Shown piece by piece: positions 1-9,753 of a stretch of DNA of 64,000 nucleotides (its first letter is position 1; each line of letters begins with the position of its first letter). A model generated the notes under the pieces. That model worked only from the letters and a program-made list of their open reading frames with translations, did no database searches and had not been told where the DNA came from. This DNA is from Cecembia calidifontis (GTDB taxonomy: Bacteria; Bacteroidota; Bacteroidia; Cytophagales; Cyclobacteriaceae): positions 4,716,501 through 4,780,500 of the forward strand of contig NZ_SGXG01000001.1 of the NCBI RefSeq assembly GCF_004216715.1, read 5' to 3'. A program made the position numbers and the translations under genes.

Positions 1-1118
1 AGTGAAGCAGCTCTGGAAATATCCTCATAGGAAGAGTTGGTACAAGAACCTATTAGACCTACCTCCAATTTTGCGGGCCATCCGTTTTCCTTCACAGCAG
101 CAGCAAACTTGGAAAGAGGCCATGCCAAATCAGGTGTGAATGGACCATTGATATGTGGCTCCAACTCGGAAAGATTAATTTCAATAACCTGATCAAAATA
201 TTTTTCAGGATTATCATATACTTCCGCATCACCGGTAAGGTGTTCTCTGATGGCATTTGCCATATCAGCAACATCGCTTCTGTCGGTTCCTCTTAGATAA
301 GCTTCTGATTTCTCATCGTAACCGAAAATAGAAGTGGTAGCACCAATTTCGGCTCCCATGTTACAGATGGTTCCTTTACCGGTTGCAGACAAGGACTTCG
401 CCCCTTCTCCAAAATATTCCACAATATAACCTGTTCCACCTTTCACAGTAAGGATACCGGCAACTTTAAGAATCACATCTTTGGCAGAGGTCCAACCGGA
501 AAGCTTTCCGGTCAACTTAACACCGATCAGCTTGGGAAACTTCAATTCCCAAGGCAAGCCTGCCATTACATCACAGGCATCAGCTCCACCAACTCCGATA
601 GCAATCATACCAAGACCACCGGCATTTGGTGTATGCGAGTCGGTTCCGATCATCATTCCTCCAGGGAAAGCGTAATTTTCCAGAACCACCTGATGGATGA
701 TCCCGGCACCTGGCTTCCAGAAACCAATTCCATACTTGTTGGATACGGAAGAAAGGAATTCGTAAACTTCTCTGTTTTTGTCTTTTGCCTTGTTAAGGTC
801 TGCTGCCGCTCCAACTTCTGCCTGAATCAAGTGATCGCAGTGCACGGTGGAAGGAACGGCTACTTTATCTCTACCGGCCTGCATGAACTGTAGCAATGCC
901 ATTTGTGCGGTTGCATCCTGCATGGCTACCCTGTCCGGATTGAAGTCCACGTAATCTGCACCTCTTTTAAAAACCTGCGTAGCTTCTCCCTGGGTCAGGT
1001 GTGCGTACAAAATCTTTTCAGTCAAAGTAAGTGGTTTACCTACCGCTTTTCTGGCAGCCGCTATCCTGGAAGGATATTTTTCATAGACTGCCTTTATCAT
1101 TTCTATATCGAATGCCAT
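1..1118 (-). CDS. acn: Aconitate hydratase, N-terminal part (cut by window edge)
   Basis: About 372 codons are visible; the C-terminal half lies before the window. The reading frame on the minus strand starts [20 protein letters not shown] and contains [13 protein letters not shown] and, near the edge, [11 protein letters not shown], whose Cys is a ligand of the [4Fe-4S] cluster in aconitases. Aconitase isomerises citrate to isocitrate in the TCA cycle, in the cytoplasm. The ATG start at 1116-1118 is supported by a TAnnTTTG promoter element about 50 bases upstream. The family is about 750 residues long. I am sure of the family; which aconitase type it is cannot be settled from half a protein, although the start resembles the mitochondrial-like form common in Bacteroidota. 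Confidence 0.93.
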   Translation of the reverse strand, partial: MAFDIEMIKAVYEKYPSRIAAARKAVGKPLTLTEKILYAHLTQGEATQVFKRGADYVDFNPDRVAMQDATAQMALLQFMQAGRDKVAVPSTVHCDHLIQAEVGAAADLNKAKDKNREVYEFLSSVSNKYGIGFWKPGAGIIHQVVLENYAFPGGMMIGTDSHTPNAGGLGMIAIGVGGADACDVMAGLPWELKFPKLIGVKLTGKLSGWTSAKDVILKVAGILTVKGGTGYIVEYFGEGAKSLSATGKGTICNMGAEIGATTSIFGYDEKSEAYLRGTDRSDVADMANAIREHLTGDAEVYDNPEKYFDQVIEINLSELEPHINGPFTPDLAWPLSKFAAAVKENGWPAKLEVGLIGSCTNSSYEDISRAAS

Positions 1119-1167
1119 TACTAATAATTAAAATTATAAATATGGATTAGGTTATTTAAATCGTCCG

Positions 1168-1175
1168 CAAAGATA
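1168..1175 (-). promoter_or_regulatory. Predicted -7 element of the aconitase promoter
   Basis: On the minus strand the bases read TATCTTTG, a full match to the Bacteroidota primary sigma factor -7 consensus TAnnTTTG. It lies about 50 bases upstream of the aconitase ATG. I do not see a convincing -33 TTG at ideal spacing, so this is a prediction. Confidence 0.5.
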
Positions 1176-1245
1176 AAAATTAGCGGCAAAAATGGAAGCG
1201 AAATCCCATCATAAGCAGTTATTTATACCGAATTTAAAAAAACCC

Positions 1246-2547
1246 TCAACTAACTGCAATCCACACACCAAGGCCAAAGATTAAAAATCCAGCAAAAAAG
1301 AAATAAATTGTGTATTTGAAGATTTCTTTGGCAGGAATACCTGTTATGGAAAGTAAGGGCAAAGCCCAAAATGGCTGCAACATGTTGGAAACTTGGTCAC
1401 CATAGGCGAAAACCAATATCATTGAGGGTATATCCAAACCCATTTTTATAGCTGCCTCCATCATTACCGGGCCTTGAATGGCCCATTGCCCTCCACCAGA
1501 AGGAATGAAAAAATTGACTGCAGCAGCACTGAAAAAAGAAAACAAAGGGAAAGTTTCCGCTGAAGATCGGGCCACCATATCATCTGCCAGAAGGACCAGT
1601 AGCCCAGAATACTTCATGATTCCCAAGATTCCCGCATAAAAAGGAAACTGAATGATAATATCTGTGGCACCTTTCAATGCATTGGCCAATGTTCCAACAA
1701 AAGACCTCAGGCTGCCATAAAACAAAAGCCCTGTCCCTAATAAAAGAAAGTTTACAAAATTCAGGTCGATAAAGGACCAATCATCGTTTTGTGAAAGAAA
1801 AATTTCCCAAAAAACAGAAAGGAATATGATTATTCCTACAACCCATCCCAACTTGTCAGAAGATTCATCTGCCTGCACCGGTTGATTAGGCTTTAGGACA
1901 ATAGGTAAATTTTTCCATTTTTTGGAAGACAAAAAGACCAATAGCAAAAACAAAATGAGGACCAATAATAAATTGATGGCCAGATTAAAACTCGAAAAAA
2001 TGGTCTGATTCACAGGTACTACCCCTATGAGCCCAAATAAAAAATGAGTATCTTCTGCTACTTTGAGTGTGGCTGAACCTGATAATCCCCCGTGCCAAAC
2101 CAACATTCCCAAATAACCGGAAGCGCCTACCAAAGAATAATTGATGGAAAGTTTTTTTTCTTGTGCGGATTCACCTATTTTTCTTGCCAAAATCGCCCCA
2201 AGGACCAAACCAAAGCCCCAATTGATGTATCCGCCAGCCAAGGCCATCAAACCTGTCAGTAAAACTGCCTGTCTGTTGGATGTGACCATTCCAGCCAGTT
2301 TTCTTAACGCCCTATCAACGGGTTTGGATAAAGCTAAAGTATGTCCCAGCACCAGAATGAGCACCATCTGCATGGTAAATTCAAGGAGTTCCCAAAACCC
2401 TGATTTCCAAAATGATAATATCTGTAGACCGTAAAAAAATGAGTTACCCCCATTCGGCTTGGTAAAAATTAATGCCAATAAAAAGACCAGCAGGCTCAAA
2501 AAGAGTGCAATTTCAAAAGTGGAAGGGAATTTAAGTTTTCTTAGCAT
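1246..2547 (-). CDS. Short-chain fatty acid transporter, AtoE family
   Basis: This 433-residue integral membrane protein has about ten to twelve hydrophobic segments and no signal peptide. The segments GGYINWGFGLVLGAILARKI and VNFFIPSGGGQWAIQGPVMM are typical of the AtoE/short-chain fatty acid transporter family (TIGR00366-like, about 440 residues). Members are thought to move acetoacetate or short-chain fatty acids across the inner membrane; the substrate here is inferred from the family only. It stands alone between aconitase and a divergent histidine kinase gene, so context adds no pathway information. The ATG start gives a normal N-terminus. Confidence 0.85.
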   Translation of the reverse strand: MLRKLKFPSTFEIALFLSLLVFLLALIFTKPNGGNSFFYGLQILSFWKSGFWELLEFTMQMVLILVLGHTLALSKPVDRALRKLAGMVTSNRQAVLLTGLMALAGGYINWGFGLVLGAILARKIGESAQEKKLSINYSLVGASGYLGMLVWHGGLSGSATLKVAEDTHFLFGLIGVVPVNQTIFSSFNLAINLLLVLILFLLLVFLSSKKWKNLPIVLKPNQPVQADESSDKLGWVVGIIIFLSVFWEIFLSQNDDWSFIDLNFVNFLLLGTGLLFYGSLRSFVGTLANALKGATDIIIQFPFYAGILGIMKYSGLLVLLADDMVARSSAETFPLFSFFSAAAVNFFIPSGGGQWAIQGPVMMEAAIKMGLDIPSMILVFAYGDQVSNMLQPFWALPLLSITGIPAKEIFKYTIYFFFAGFLIFGLGVWIAVS

Positions 2548-2658
2548 GTGTTACTCTTGAAAGCTTTGACCAGCAACTATCAGGTTCAGCCTTCAATATT
2601 AAAATTTCTTGGGAGCGAAAAAAACAGATTGAGATAATTTAAAAACCTAGAGGAAAAG

Positions 2659-4419
2659 GTGGAGTTGAATGTCTTTTCGGTTGTACTACTTGTTTCTGGA
2701 CTGACTGTAGCAGGTATTTCCAGCGTTTTGATCAGTCAGGTCCGCGGCAGCATCCGCTGGTTTGCCATAACAATGGTTGCCGTTTCCGTTTGGGCAATGG
2801 CTTATGGTTTTGAACTTGCAAGCCTTGACCTGGAAAGCATGCTTTTCTGGGTAAAAATCGAATACCTTGGTATCGCATTAGCCCCAGCCACTTGGTTTTG
2901 GTTCTGCTTATCCTATTCAGGACTTCAAAAATTCACCAAAAAATTTTATTGGATACTGGTTTTCTCCATTCCATTGATTACCCTGTCTTTGGTTTGGACG
3001 AATGAATGGCATGGATTGTATTATGCCCAGACTTCTGTAGACCCCTCTGGGCCTTTTCCTATGCTGGACATAAGGATTGGGCCTTGGTATTATGTCCATA
3101 TTGGATATTTTTATATCAGTTTGTTTGCCGGCAATGCCATTCTATTGGCAAAGTTTAAAAATGTTGATCCAGTCTACAGAAGGCAAACCTATCTTTTGAT
3201 CATGGCCGGATTTTTTCCGTGGTTTTTCAACCTGTTTTATATGTTCGGCTACAGGCCATTTGGACATATTGACCTTACACCATTTTCTTTTTTGTTGCTG
3301 TATATCATTGTAGGATTTGCATTACTCAAATATAGGCTGTTTGATTTCAAGCCAATTGTAAGAGACACCATCATTGAATCCCTCGACAAAGGGATCTTGG
3401 TTGTTGACCCCAAAAATCGTATCATTGACTACAATCCATTTATATTCAGCTTATTAGAACTACCAAAAAGGAGATTGATAGGGAGAAAAATCTCAGATCT
3501 TTTTCAAGACCATGAAGAAATTGAAAAAAATCTTGCTTCACAAAAAAGCGGGAAAACAGAAATCATCCAAGCAAAATCAGGGGAATTGAAACATTTACAA
3601 TTAAGCCTGAGTCCTATTTATAGCAAAAACCATAATTATCTGGGTTCTGTCCTAACCTTTGATGACATCTCAGAGGACAGGAAAACAGCCGAACAAATAA
3701 AGAAACAGGCAGAAGAACTTAAAGACCTGAATCAGCTTAAGGACAAACTGTTCAGCATCATTTCTCATGACCTAAAAGGGCCTATTTTCGGTCTTAAAGA
3801 ACTCATCAAAATGACCCGTTCTGGCTTGGTAAGTCAGGAGGAGTTTTTTGACCTGATGCCTGAAATCTCCAAAAACCTTGATTCTGTTTCCATTCTAATG
3901 GAAAACCTGTTGGCCTGGACAAGTACTCAGATGCAGGGAGAATATATTGCCAAGAAACAATTTGACCTTGGATCTTTGATGGATCAACATTTGGAGCTAT
4001 TCAGGAAATTTGCCCAAGACAAAGACATCTCAATCCGATTGGAAAAAGAAGGAAACCTTCAGGTTTTTGCAGACCGAAATATGATTGACCTGATCATCAG
4101 AAACTTGTTAAGTAATGCCATTAAATTCTGCAGCAAAGGGGATCAGATTTTATTATCAGCCACTGAACAGGTCAACACCGTGTTTATCCAGGTCATAGAC
4201 ACCGGTGCTGGTATGACCCCGGAAAATCTGGATAAATTGAAAAAGGGGATTTCCTTTACAACTTTTGGAAAGAACAAAGAGAAAGGTACAGGACTGGGCA
4301 TGGTGCTCGTCCGAGATTACATCGTAAAAAACGGAGGAGTGCTGAATATAGCCAGTGAACTGAACAAAGGAAGTGCTTTTAGTTTTAGTTTGCCCAAAAA
4401 GAACCCGGAAATCATTTGA
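2659..4419 (+). CDS. Sensor histidine kinase with 7TM N-terminus and PAS domain
   Basis: The 586-residue protein starts at GTG. Residues 1-230 hold seven hydrophobic helices of the histidine-kinase N-terminal 7TM type, including the run FWVKIEYLGIALAPATWFWF. A PAS domain follows at about 240-345 (GILVVDPKNRIIDYNPFIFS), then a short coiled linker, a HisKA domain with the phospho-acceptor His in IISHDLKGPIFGLKEL, and a HATPase_c domain with N box (RNLLSNAIKF), G1 (DTGAGM) and G2 (GTGLGMVLV). It is probably an inner-membrane two-component kinase. No response regulator lies next to it, so it is an orphan here and its signal is unknown. Its 3' end overlaps the convergent acyl-CoA reductase gene by 8 bases. 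Confidence 0.88.
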   Translation: MELNVFSVVLLVSGLTVAGISSVLISQVRGSIRWFAITMVAVSVWAMAYGFELASLDLESMLFWVKIEYLGIALAPATWFWFCLSYSGLQKFTKKFYWILVFSIPLITLSLVWTNEWHGLYYAQTSVDPSGPFPMLDIRIGPWYYVHIGYFYISLFAGNAILLAKFKNVDPVYRRQTYLLIMAGFFPWFFNLFYMFGYRPFGHIDLTPFSFLLLYIIVGFALLKYRLFDFKPIVRDTIIESLDKGILVVDPKNRIIDYNPFIFSLLELPKRRLIGRKISDLFQDHEEIEKNLASQKSGKTEIIQAKSGELKHLQLSLSPIYSKNHNYLGSVLTFDDISEDRKTAEQIKKQAEELKDLNQLKDKLFSIISHDLKGPIFGLKELIKMTRSGLVSQEEFFDLMPEISKNLDSVSILMENLLAWTSTQMQGEYIAKKQFDLGSLMDQHLELFRKFAQDKDISIRLEKEGNLQVFADRNMIDLIIRNLLSNAIKFCSKGDQILLSATEQVNTVFIQVIDTGAGMTPENLDKLKKGISFTTFGKNKEKGTGLGMVLVRDYIVKNGGVLNIASELNKGSAFSFSLPKKNPEII

Positions 4420-5449
4420 GGTTTTTCAAAAACTTTATGGTATCAAGGCCATCAGCATAATCCTCTAAAGCTGGACATTGTGCCTGACCGAAAGGAAGAC
4501 TGCTTTCAAACCAGGCATCTTTACTTACGATACACTGAATTTTTTCCTTGATGGAATTGATCTTTGAATTAAGTTCCTCCAAGTTACTGTAATATTCATA
4601 ATATAATACCCCAATAGGAGAAACCAGGTCTGTACTTTCTTTTAAAAGCAGAAAACCATTGTCCAAGTGGGGATCCTTATTTACCAAGTAAATGGACTTA
4701 TTGTAATCATAATTATTGAGGTATTTGTGATGGCTTACTAAAAATTGGAACCCATTTATGTTTTCTAAAAAGCCGATAAGGGACGATTCTTTATTGATAT
4801 AGATTTTGGAAACATTCCTACAGCCCATTCCAAAATACTGAAAAACATCCTTCGCAAGTTCCTTGTAATCCTCAGGTGATTCTTTACCGTCCAAAATAGC
4901 GATCGAGGTTCTGTTTTTTCGGATTATATGTGGATATTTCCCAAAATAATAATTGAAATACCGCGCAGAGTTATCACTTCCTGTGGCAATATATGCGTCC
5001 TTGCCTTTCAGCATTTCTTCAAATTTTACCATAGAAGCGAATCTTGAATCAATGGAAAACAGCTTATTCATCAGCCATTTTATGGACACTGTATCTGAAG
5101 AACTGAGCTTTACAGAAGCATGATGGCCGGCTATCAGCACACACAATAAATCGTGGAAGCCGACAGCAGGTATATTACCGGCCATGAGTATTCCTATGTC
5201 CTTTGGTTCAACCTTATCCTCCAAATGATAAGCTTTGACCCAATTCCTGAGTTTATTTTCCTCAAGCATTTCTGAAATGGCTAGAAAAGCCAATCTTGTC
5301 TGGTCAGGAGTAAACCAAATATTATTATTTTCGATTTTCCAGGAAAGTTCATCAAACTCTTCTTGGGAAATTTCCGAAATGGCTTTTCCAAGCAAAACAA
5401 AAGCTTTAATTCTATCTTCTAAGGTCATTTTTCCACATTTCCGGCACAA
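4412..5449 (-). CDS. LuxC-like acyl-CoA reductase
   Basis: This protein of up to 345 residues belongs to the LuxC/acyl-CoA reductase family (aldehyde dehydrogenase fold), which makes a fatty aldehyde from acyl-CoA or an acylated enzyme with NADPH. Visible features are IGILMAGNIPAVGFHDLLCV near residue 90 and GMGCRNVSKIYI near 205, where the Cys is the expected acyl-accepting nucleophile. The longest frame starts at a TTG; the ATG at about 5428 (MTLEDRIKAF) is more likely, because a TATCTTTG promoter element overlaps the longer start. No luxA, luxB, luxD or luxE gene is nearby, so light emission is not implied. A ferredoxin gene is divergent next to it. Family assignment is firm; the physiological substrate is unknown. 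Confidence 0.82.
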   Translation of the reverse strand: MCRKCGKMTLEDRIKAFVLLGKAISEISQEEFDELSWKIENNNIWFTPDQTRLAFLAISEMLEENKLRNWVKAYHLEDKVEPKDIGILMAGNIPAVGFHDLLCVLIAGHHASVKLSSSDTVSIKWLMNKLFSIDSRFASMVKFEEMLKGKDAYIATGSDNSARYFNYYFGKYPHIIRKNRTSIAILDGKESPEDYKELAKDVFQYFGMGCRNVSKIYINKESSLIGFLENINGFQFLVSHHKYLNNYDYNKSIYLVNKDPHLDNGFLLLKESTDLVSPIGVLYYEYYSNLEELNSKINSIKEKIQCIVSKDAWFESSLPFGQAQCPALEDYADGLDTIKFLKNLK

Positions 5450-5454
5450 AGATA
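5447..5454 (-). promoter_or_regulatory. Predicted -7 element for the acyl-CoA reductase gene
   Basis: The minus strand reads TATCTTTG, matching TAnnTTTG. Its place argues that translation starts at the ATG near 5428 rather than at the upstream TTG. Position may be off by one base. Confidence 0.45.
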
Positions 5455-5483
5455 TTCAAATAGAAAAAAGGAACTTTGGATAG

Positions 5484-5920
<437 letters not shown>

Positions 5921-5921
<1 letters not shown>

Positions 5922-5954
5922 AAAAAGAGGACCTCAGACGGTCCTCTTTTTTTA
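5921..5954 (+). terminator. Rho-independent terminator after the ferredoxin gene
   Basis: A 13-bp stem (AAAAAAGAGGACC pairing with GGTCCTCTTTTTT) with a six-base loop begins at the ferredoxin stop codon and ends in a T run. Confidence 0.85.
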
Positions 5955-6106
5955 CCTTTTCAACTTATAAATACTTCTGATTTTTAACCGTTTGCTACAC
6001 AATTCCCATCATTTATTTAAAAAAAACTGACAATTCCCTTGAATATATTTTTTGATTTGCTTTATCTTGGTGGACAAATCATTCCAAACACAAACAATAA
6101 ATTCTT

Positions 6107-6445
6107 TTGACAGTGGAAGACAACAGAGGCAACGACAGAGAAGAAATCTTCTCTAGAAGAGTAAAAGCAGGTAAAAGAACGTATTTTTTCGATGTTAAGT
6201 CAACTAAATCAAATGATTATTACTTAACAATTACAGAAAGTAAGAGGAGAATGAGAGATGATTCCTTCTCTTTTGAAAAGCACAAAATTTTTCTTTACAA
6301 AGAAGATTTCTCTAAGTTTCTTGAAGCGCTACAGGACGCAGTGGATCATGTAAAAAACGATTTGATGGCGGATTTTGATTTCTCTCAATTTGAAAGAGAA
6401 GAGGAATCAGAAAACGAATTTGATGATGAATTAAGGTGGGAATAA
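6107..6445 (+). CDS. PUR-alpha-like DNA/RNA-binding protein (DUF3276)
   Basis: This acidic-tailed protein of about 110 residues matches the Bacteroidota DUF3276/PUR family: EEIFSRRVKAGKRTYFFDVK, then YYLTITESKR, then HKIFLYKEDFSKFLEALQDA. PUR-family proteins bind single-stranded DNA or RNA; the role in bacteria is poorly known. The C-terminal 25 residues are rich in Glu and Asp. There is no ATG at the expected start: the frame begins with TTG at 6107, and a GTG two codons later (giving MEDNRGNDREEIF) fits homologues as I remember them and is the more likely start. The gene stands alone. Confidence 0.85.
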   Translation: MTVEDNRGNDREEIFSRRVKAGKRTYFFDVKSTKSNDYYLTITESKRRMRDDSFSFEKHKIFLYKEDFSKFLEALQDAVDHVKNDLMADFDFSQFEREEESENEFDDELRWE

Positions 6446-6551
6446 TTCCCGTTTTTTAGTTTATTTAGGAGAAAGAAGCTTAAGGACAAAAGTCTATTCG
6501 CTGCGTGATTTCAAATGCGGAGAAGAGCATCTTTCTCCTTTTTGTTATGCT

Positions 6552-7634
6552 ATGAAAAAACCAATACCAAAACTTGTCCTGATTTTTTTACTGCTCTTTG
6601 CAGTAGGTTGGTATTTTTCAAACATCACCATGTATTTCGTTTTCTCATTGGTCCTTGCCGCCATTCTTAGGCCGCTGACCAATAGGATAAACTCTTTTCA
6701 TATTTTTGGGCAGCATGTTCCCAGATGGATTTCAATTTTGATCTCCTTTGCGGTAGTGGGGGCCATCATATTTTTTATAGGCGCCCTGTTTTTCCCTTTG
6801 ATTGGGGCACAGATTCAGGTGATTGCTTCGTACGACCTTGACTACCTTTATCAACAGATTCAAAATCCAGCCGGGAAAATTGAGGACCTTCTGATCAAAT
6901 ATGAAATCATCAAAAGTGAACCTGGATTTCTGATAACCCAGGTGAGGGAAAATCTGGTGAACAGTTTTGGAAGAATTGATATCCAGGGCTTAATAAACAC
7001 CATTTTCAGCACAACCAGCTCTATATTACTCGCTTTTATGGCTATTTCTTTCATCACTTTTTTCTTATTGTTGGAAAATGGCCTGCTGAGAAGAAATATT
7101 ATGAGCCTGGTACCCAATGCCTATTTTGAATTGGCAGTATATACTTTCAACAAAGTGGAGAGGTTGCTTTCCAATTATCTCGTTGGCTTACTCATTCAAC
7201 TGACCTGCATTTTTTCATTGGCAGCAATAGGATTGAGCCTAATGGGAATAGAATATGCCCTAACCATTGCGATGTTTGCAGCAGTGGCCAATTTAATCCC
7301 CTATGCAGGCCCTATTTTAGGAGCGGCATTTGGCGTAATTGTAGGCCTGACTACCGGTTCATTTGACTCCTCCAACGAAATCCTCTTCATGGTGGTAAAA
7401 ATCCTGTCTGTATTTTCAGTGGTACAATTGACCGACAATGTGGTACTCCAACCATTAATTTTTTCTAAATCTGTAAAAGCTCACCCTCTTGAAATATTTG
7501 TTGTTATCTTTGCCGGTGCTAAAATCGCAGGCATCCTCGGGATGATTTTTGCGATACCTGTTTACACCATCTTTAGGGTTTCCTTTTTGGAATTCTACAA
7601 AGGTTACAGGGAGTACAGAATCTTTAAACTGTAA
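6552..7634 (+). CDS. AI-2E family transporter (PerM/UPF0118)
   Basis: The 360-residue inner-membrane protein has about eight hydrophobic segments and the family signature at the C-terminal half: ANLIPYAGPILGAAFGVIVG and then DNVVLQPLIFSKSVKAHPLE. Members are linked to export of autoinducer-2 or to Na+/H+ exchange; which applies here cannot be read from sequence. Sixteen bases separate it from ychF, so the two are probably co-transcribed. Start ATG with MKKPIPKLVLIFLLLFAVGW gives a normal first membrane segment. Confidence 0.88.
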   Translation: MKKPIPKLVLIFLLLFAVGWYFSNITMYFVFSLVLAAILRPLTNRINSFHIFGQHVPRWISILISFAVVGAIIFFIGALFFPLIGAQIQVIASYDLDYLYQQIQNPAGKIEDLLIKYEIIKSEPGFLITQVRENLVNSFGRIDIQGLINTIFSTTSSILLAFMAISFITFFLLLENGLLRRNIMSLVPNAYFELAVYTFNKVERLLSNYLVGLLIQLTCIFSLAAIGLSLMGIEYALTIAMFAAVANLIPYAGPILGAAFGVIVGLTTGSFDSSNEILFMVVKILSVFSVVQLTDNVVLQPLIFSKSVKAHPLEIFVVIFAGAKIAGILGMIFAIPVYTIFRVSFLEFYKGYREYRIFKL

Positions 7635-7650
7635 AAGAAAATAATCAATA

Positions 7651-8748
7651 ATGGCTTTACAATGTGGTATCGTTGGGCTTCCCAACGTCGGTAAATCTAC
7701 TTTATTCAACGCCCTGTCAAGTGCCAAAGCAGAGGCTGCCAACTTTCCTTTCTGCACCATCGAACCTAATGTGGGTGTCGTCACCGTACCTGATCAAAGG
7801 CTGGAAATCCTGGAGAAATTGGTAAATCCTAACCGGGTCGTTCCCACTGTTATAGAATTCGTTGATATCGCAGGTTTGGTCAAAGGTGCCAGCAAAGGGG
7901 AAGGATTGGGCAACAAATTTCTAGCAAACATCAGGGAGGTAGACGCCATTATCCACGTCATCCGTTGCTTTCAGGATGACAATATTGTCCATGTGGCAGG
8001 CGGCGTGGACCCTGTATTCGACAAGGAGGTCATAGACACGGAACTCCAACTGAAAGATTTGGAGTCAGTAGAGAAAAAAATTACAAGAATAGAAAAAATC
8101 GCCAAATCCGGTGATGCCAAAGCAAAGAAAGAATTGGAGATCCTCCAACTTTTCAAACAGGGATTAGAGTCAGGCAAGAATGCCAGAGCAGTAGAAGTTG
8201 AAAAAGAGGACCTGGAAGCAGTCAGGGACCTCCATCTGTTGACCATTAAGCCAGTGCTATATGTCGCTAATGTAGATGAAGGCAGCATTCTTACCGGCAA
8301 TAAATTTGTAGATCAGCTTAAGGAAAAAGTAAAAGAGGAAAATGCAGAAGTTATTGTTCTCTGTGCTGCCATTGAATCTCAAATTGCAGAATTTGAGGAC
8401 CAAGAGGAGAAAGCCATGTTTTTATCAGAATATGGATTAGAGGAAAGTGGACTCAACAAATTGATCCGTGCTGCGTATAAATTACTTGATCTGATTACCT
8501 ATTTTACTGCTGGCGTCCAGGAAGTAAGGGCATGGACCATAAAAAAAGGATGGAAAGCCCCTCAAGCAGCGGGAGTAATCCATTCGGATTTTGAGAGAGG
8601 TTTCATCAAGGCTGAAGTAATTAAACTCAATGACTATCAGATATTTAAAACTGAGGCTGCTTGTAGGGAAAATGGCAAGATAGCTATTGAAGGAAAAGAG
8701 TACGTGGTACAAGATGGAGATATTATGCATTTTAGGTTCAATGTTTAA
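7651..8748 (+). CDS. ychF: Redox-responsive ATPase YchF (OLA1/Obg-like)
   Basis: This 365-residue cytoplasmic P-loop protein has the G1 motif [14 protein letters not shown] at residues 8-21, G3 as [17 protein letters not shown], the NVDE-type specificity loop that makes YchF prefer ATP over GTP (seen as [10 protein letters not shown]), a central coiled coil, and the C-terminal TGS-like domain ending [20 protein letters not shown]. Length and order match the family throughout. YchF associates with the ribosome and acts in stress responses. It follows the AI-2E gene at a short distance. Confidence 0.96.
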   Translation: MALQCGIVGLPNVGKSTLFNALSSAKAEAANFPFCTIEPNVGVVTVPDQRLEILEKLVNPNRVVPTVIEFVDIAGLVKGASKGEGLGNKFLANIREVDAIIHVIRCFQDDNIVHVAGGVDPVFDKEVIDTELQLKDLESVEKKITRIEKIAKSGDAKAKKELEILQLFKQGLESGKNARAVEVEKEDLEAVRDLHLLTIKPVLYVANVDEGSILTGNKFVDQLKEKVKEENAEVIVLCAAIESQIAEFEDQEEKAMFLSEYGLEESGLNKLIRAAYKLLDLITYFTAGVQEVRAWTIKKGWKAPQAAGVIHSDFERGFIKAEVIKLNDYQIFKTEAACRENGKIAIEGKEYVVQDGDIMHFRFNV

Positions 8749-8769
8749 TTAATCTTTAAAAAAAATTTG

Positions 8770-8777
8770 TACTTTTG
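8770..8777 (+). promoter_or_regulatory. Predicted -7 element upstream of the Cas6-like gene
   Basis: TACTTTTG matches TAnnTTTG and lies about 73 bases before the GTG start, indicating that the Cas6-like gene has its own promoter separate from ychF. Confidence 0.45.
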
Positions 8778-8849
8778 CCAGAAACCAAACAAAAAGTAAA
8801 TAGTTAGTAATCTAAGTTTAATGATTGTTTAAATTTTATTTTTAAAACC

Positions 8850-9719
8850 GTGAGAATAAGACTAATATTTTCCCTGAAAAACAAAGGTGCTTATTTACCC
8901 TTTCACCACCAGTACATTCTGGCACAATTCCTTAAAGGTCTCATCGTAAAAGGTGGACGTGAAGAATTTTTCAACTACAATTACTTCAACTTCTCCGGTC
9001 TGAAAGGTCAGACCAAAGTAAGTAGAAGCGGGCTTCATTATTATTCCAGTTTAGTCACCTTAGTGCTTTCATCACCCAATGAAGAATTTATGGACTATCT
9101 GCTGGAGCAAGTATTTGAAACTCCGAAAATTGAGTTGGGCAATCTGATCCTATCCCCGGAGTACACTGAGCAGGAATTCGAACCAACCTTGGAGAGTTCA
9201 AACAAATTTGTTTGTATCTCACCTTTGGTACTGATCACCCCTTCATTCAATGATGAGTCAGGCAAGCGTTTCATCAATCCGGATACCGATGAATTTTCGG
9301 ATCTGTTGTATGAATCCACCTTGACCAGAATGGAAAAGTCAGGTTGGTACAGCCAGGAACAAATGGAATCTTTTTACAAGTTCCAAGTTGTACCGGACAT
9401 GAATTATGTAAACAAGCTAAGAGAACAGCAAAAGAAATTTGCCAGGATCTATTCTGTTTACGACATGGATGTCAAATATGAAGTGAGGGGTTACACCTTG
9501 CCTTTTACTTTGTATGCTGCTCCAGAAGTTCAGGACTTTGTGTTCAAATGTGGACTGGGTGCCTTCACCCACAAAGGTTTTGGCATGCTAGACTTAGCAA
9601 ACCATCTGCCAAGTCAAAGAACTGAACCTTACAAGTTCAAAAGAGAAGGTTTCATTCCTTACAAATCCCATTCGGAAAGGCAAAAACCTGATCAACTTGA
9701 AGGTGAACAGGAAATCTAA
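8850..9719 (+). CDS. Orphan Cas6-like RNA-binding protein
   Basis: The 289-residue protein (GTG start, MRIRLIFSLKNKGAYLPFHH) has the two-RAMP layout of Cas6 CRISPR RNA endonucleases: an N-terminal beta-alpha start with LPFHHQYILAQFLKGLI, and near residues 243-260 the glycine-rich loop GLGAFTHKGFGMLDLAN that is the Cas6 hallmark. In typical Cas6 a His follows the first helix (about residue 40-50); here that stretch reads EFFNYNYFNFSGLKG and has no His, so classical cleavage may be lost or moved, perhaps to His19/His20 or a Tyr. No other cas gene and no CRISPR array is in the window. It may be a domesticated RNA-binding protein. Fold assignment is likely, function is open. Confidence 0.75.
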   Translation: MRIRLIFSLKNKGAYLPFHHQYILAQFLKGLIVKGGREEFFNYNYFNFSGLKGQTKVSRSGLHYYSSLVTLVLSSPNEEFMDYLLEQVFETPKIELGNLILSPEYTEQEFEPTLESSNKFVCISPLVLITPSFNDESGKRFINPDTDEFSDLLYESTLTRMEKSGWYSQEQMESFYKFQVVPDMNYVNKLREQQKKFARIYSVYDMDVKYEVRGYTLPFTLYAAPEVQDFVFKCGLGAFTHKGFGMLDLANHLPSQRTEPYKFKREGFIPYKSHSERQKPDQLEGEQEI

Positions 9720-9753
9720 AAAAAATCCCGATCTATCGATCGGGATTTTTTTT
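9720..9753. terminator. Bidirectional terminator between convergent genes
   Basis: AAAAATCCCGATC pairs with GATCGGGATTTTT around a four-base loop, with A and T runs on the two sides, so it can serve both the Cas6-like gene and the convergent DUF5103 gene. Confidence 0.85.

Noticed and set aside
4412..5449. A bioluminescence (lux) operon
   Set aside because: Only a LuxC-like reductase is present; luciferase and other lux genes are missing.
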